Positions 63,040 through 64,000 of a stretch of 64,000 nucleotides of DNA are shown one piece after another. The stretch lies in NCBI RefSeq assembly GCF_024166365.1, contig NC_064819.1:203633293-203697292 (forward strand), in the 5' to 3' direction. Under the pieces are notes generated by a model. That model was given only the letters and a program-made list of their open reading frames with translations, was not told the origin of the DNA and did not search any database. Each line of letters starts with the position of its first letter. Position 1 is the stretch's first letter. The position numbers and the translations under genes were made by a program. The stretch is from Elephas maximus indicus (Eukaryota > Chordata > Mammalia > Proboscidea > Elephantidae).

Positions 63040-64000
63040 TGGCTTAGAAACTCTCATCAAACACTAGTTGAAAGGACAAACCAAGGCAATGAGATTGCTC
63101 TGCCATGGGCTGGGAGGGTATTCAGCATTTGGCGGACCCTGTTACCATTTTGCATAGGTGGTTACTACCTGAAAGGTCTGCCTTCATGCTGGTATCAGAT
63201 TTGCTTGTTTTAAAAATAACTCAGGGTTGCTGATACATGAAATTCTAAACCAAGAAGAAACTGTAACCATCATCAAGTTCCCCCCCGCCCGCTTTGGTAT
63301 GACTAAGTTAATGCATTTCAGCTTTTTCTGATTTACCGAAGGCCTATAACCTCAACTCCCCTGTATTACCTAACTAGGGACTCGTCTGCCTGCTACTGAT
63401 GTAACCCAGCCAGAGGTGCTGAATTCTTCCATTTTTCCTCAAGTAGAAATCTTAAGGGAAATCTCATGAAATGCTCATTTTAAAATTAACTCAGAAGGAA
63501 AACAGCGGTAAATACCAACCAGGATAAAAGAGAAAAGTGAATTGAGAATAGAATTGTGTATTTACAGCTATCAAGGCTCACGGACCCTGGGAAAGTAAAC
63601 TAAAATTATAAATAGTAAGCTGTGGAATTTGGTTTGACTTCAAAGGGAGTCTTAATATGTTTTTATACCAATGTCTGCTACTCGAGGTAGATAAGAGTTT
63701 TAATCTTATTGAAATAGAGCTGAGTCACATATAATATTGGTATACTTCTGTTGGTTGGGATGATCCTTTCAACAGATCGTTTCACATGAATTGAACTTTT
63801 CTAGAATCTTGCTTAGAAATAGTTTGATTTATTTACTAGCTCACAAAGACAATGGGATCTAACATTAATGACAAGTGAAAACAGAATGGTTTATTTGCCC
63901 GGAAAACCATGGACAAATGTGTGTCCCAGAACATTCAGGTGTTTATTCAAGGTTCTTTGTGTAAGCAGAATGAACAAGAAACAATTTACTTTATGAGAAC
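63040..64000. other. Intron stretch without recognised feature
   Basis: No exon, RNA gene or clear repeat seen. Confidence 0.45.

Overview
The window is nuclear DNA from a placental mammal, most likely an afrotherian (elephant, sirenian or hyrax type). The evidence is the density of AfroSINE-type, tRNA-derived SINEs (about 35 copies) and of RTE-class LINE copies whose 3' end resembles the SINE tail, on top of pan-mammalian MIR, L2, MER5 and MLT1 relics. Most of the window is intron. Species level cannot be decided from the sequence.

The only gene recognised is SGK1 (serum/glucocorticoid-regulated kinase 1), on the minus strand and running off the left edge. Bases 1-2164 hold the first six coding exons of the standard isoform: residues 1 to about 182, through the glycine loop and catalytic lysine of the kinase domain. 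Three further alternative first or N-terminal exons lie upstream, all splicing in the same phase to the shared exon at 1881-1956. These are the exon beginning MGEMQGA (3009-3126), a decayed counterpart of the exon ending MKEEAIK (about 4870-5050, behind a TATA box), and the 76-base internal exon of the long isoform (27960-28035). Between them are a GC-rich CpG island (about 2170-3210), a near-palindromic glucocorticoid response element (3486-3500), a polypurine tract and a second GC-rich block near 4 kb. The distal first exon of the long isoform was searched for by eye and not found, so from about 5.1 kb to the right edge the window is probably SGK1 long-isoform intron.

The intron is layered with transposons. 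Notable parts are a nearly full-length but broken RTE LINE (41040-44192), three L1 3' ends (two with clear target-site duplications), LTR relics, an L2 split by four AfroSINEs stacked at one target site (13.9-14.6 kb), an RPL35A processed pseudogene inside an AfroSINE (24.9-25.3 kb), a chimeric SINE with a tRNA-Gly head and RTE body (8.9-9.2 kb and 51.4-51.7 kb), and a microsatellite/SINE/RTE thicket at 47.9-50.7 kb. A tRNA-Ile-like relic lies at 61.6 kb. No operon, CRISPR array, independent protein gene or novel system could be supported. Comparisons with human SGK1 isoforms and repeat consensus sequences rest on recalled family knowledge, not on a search.
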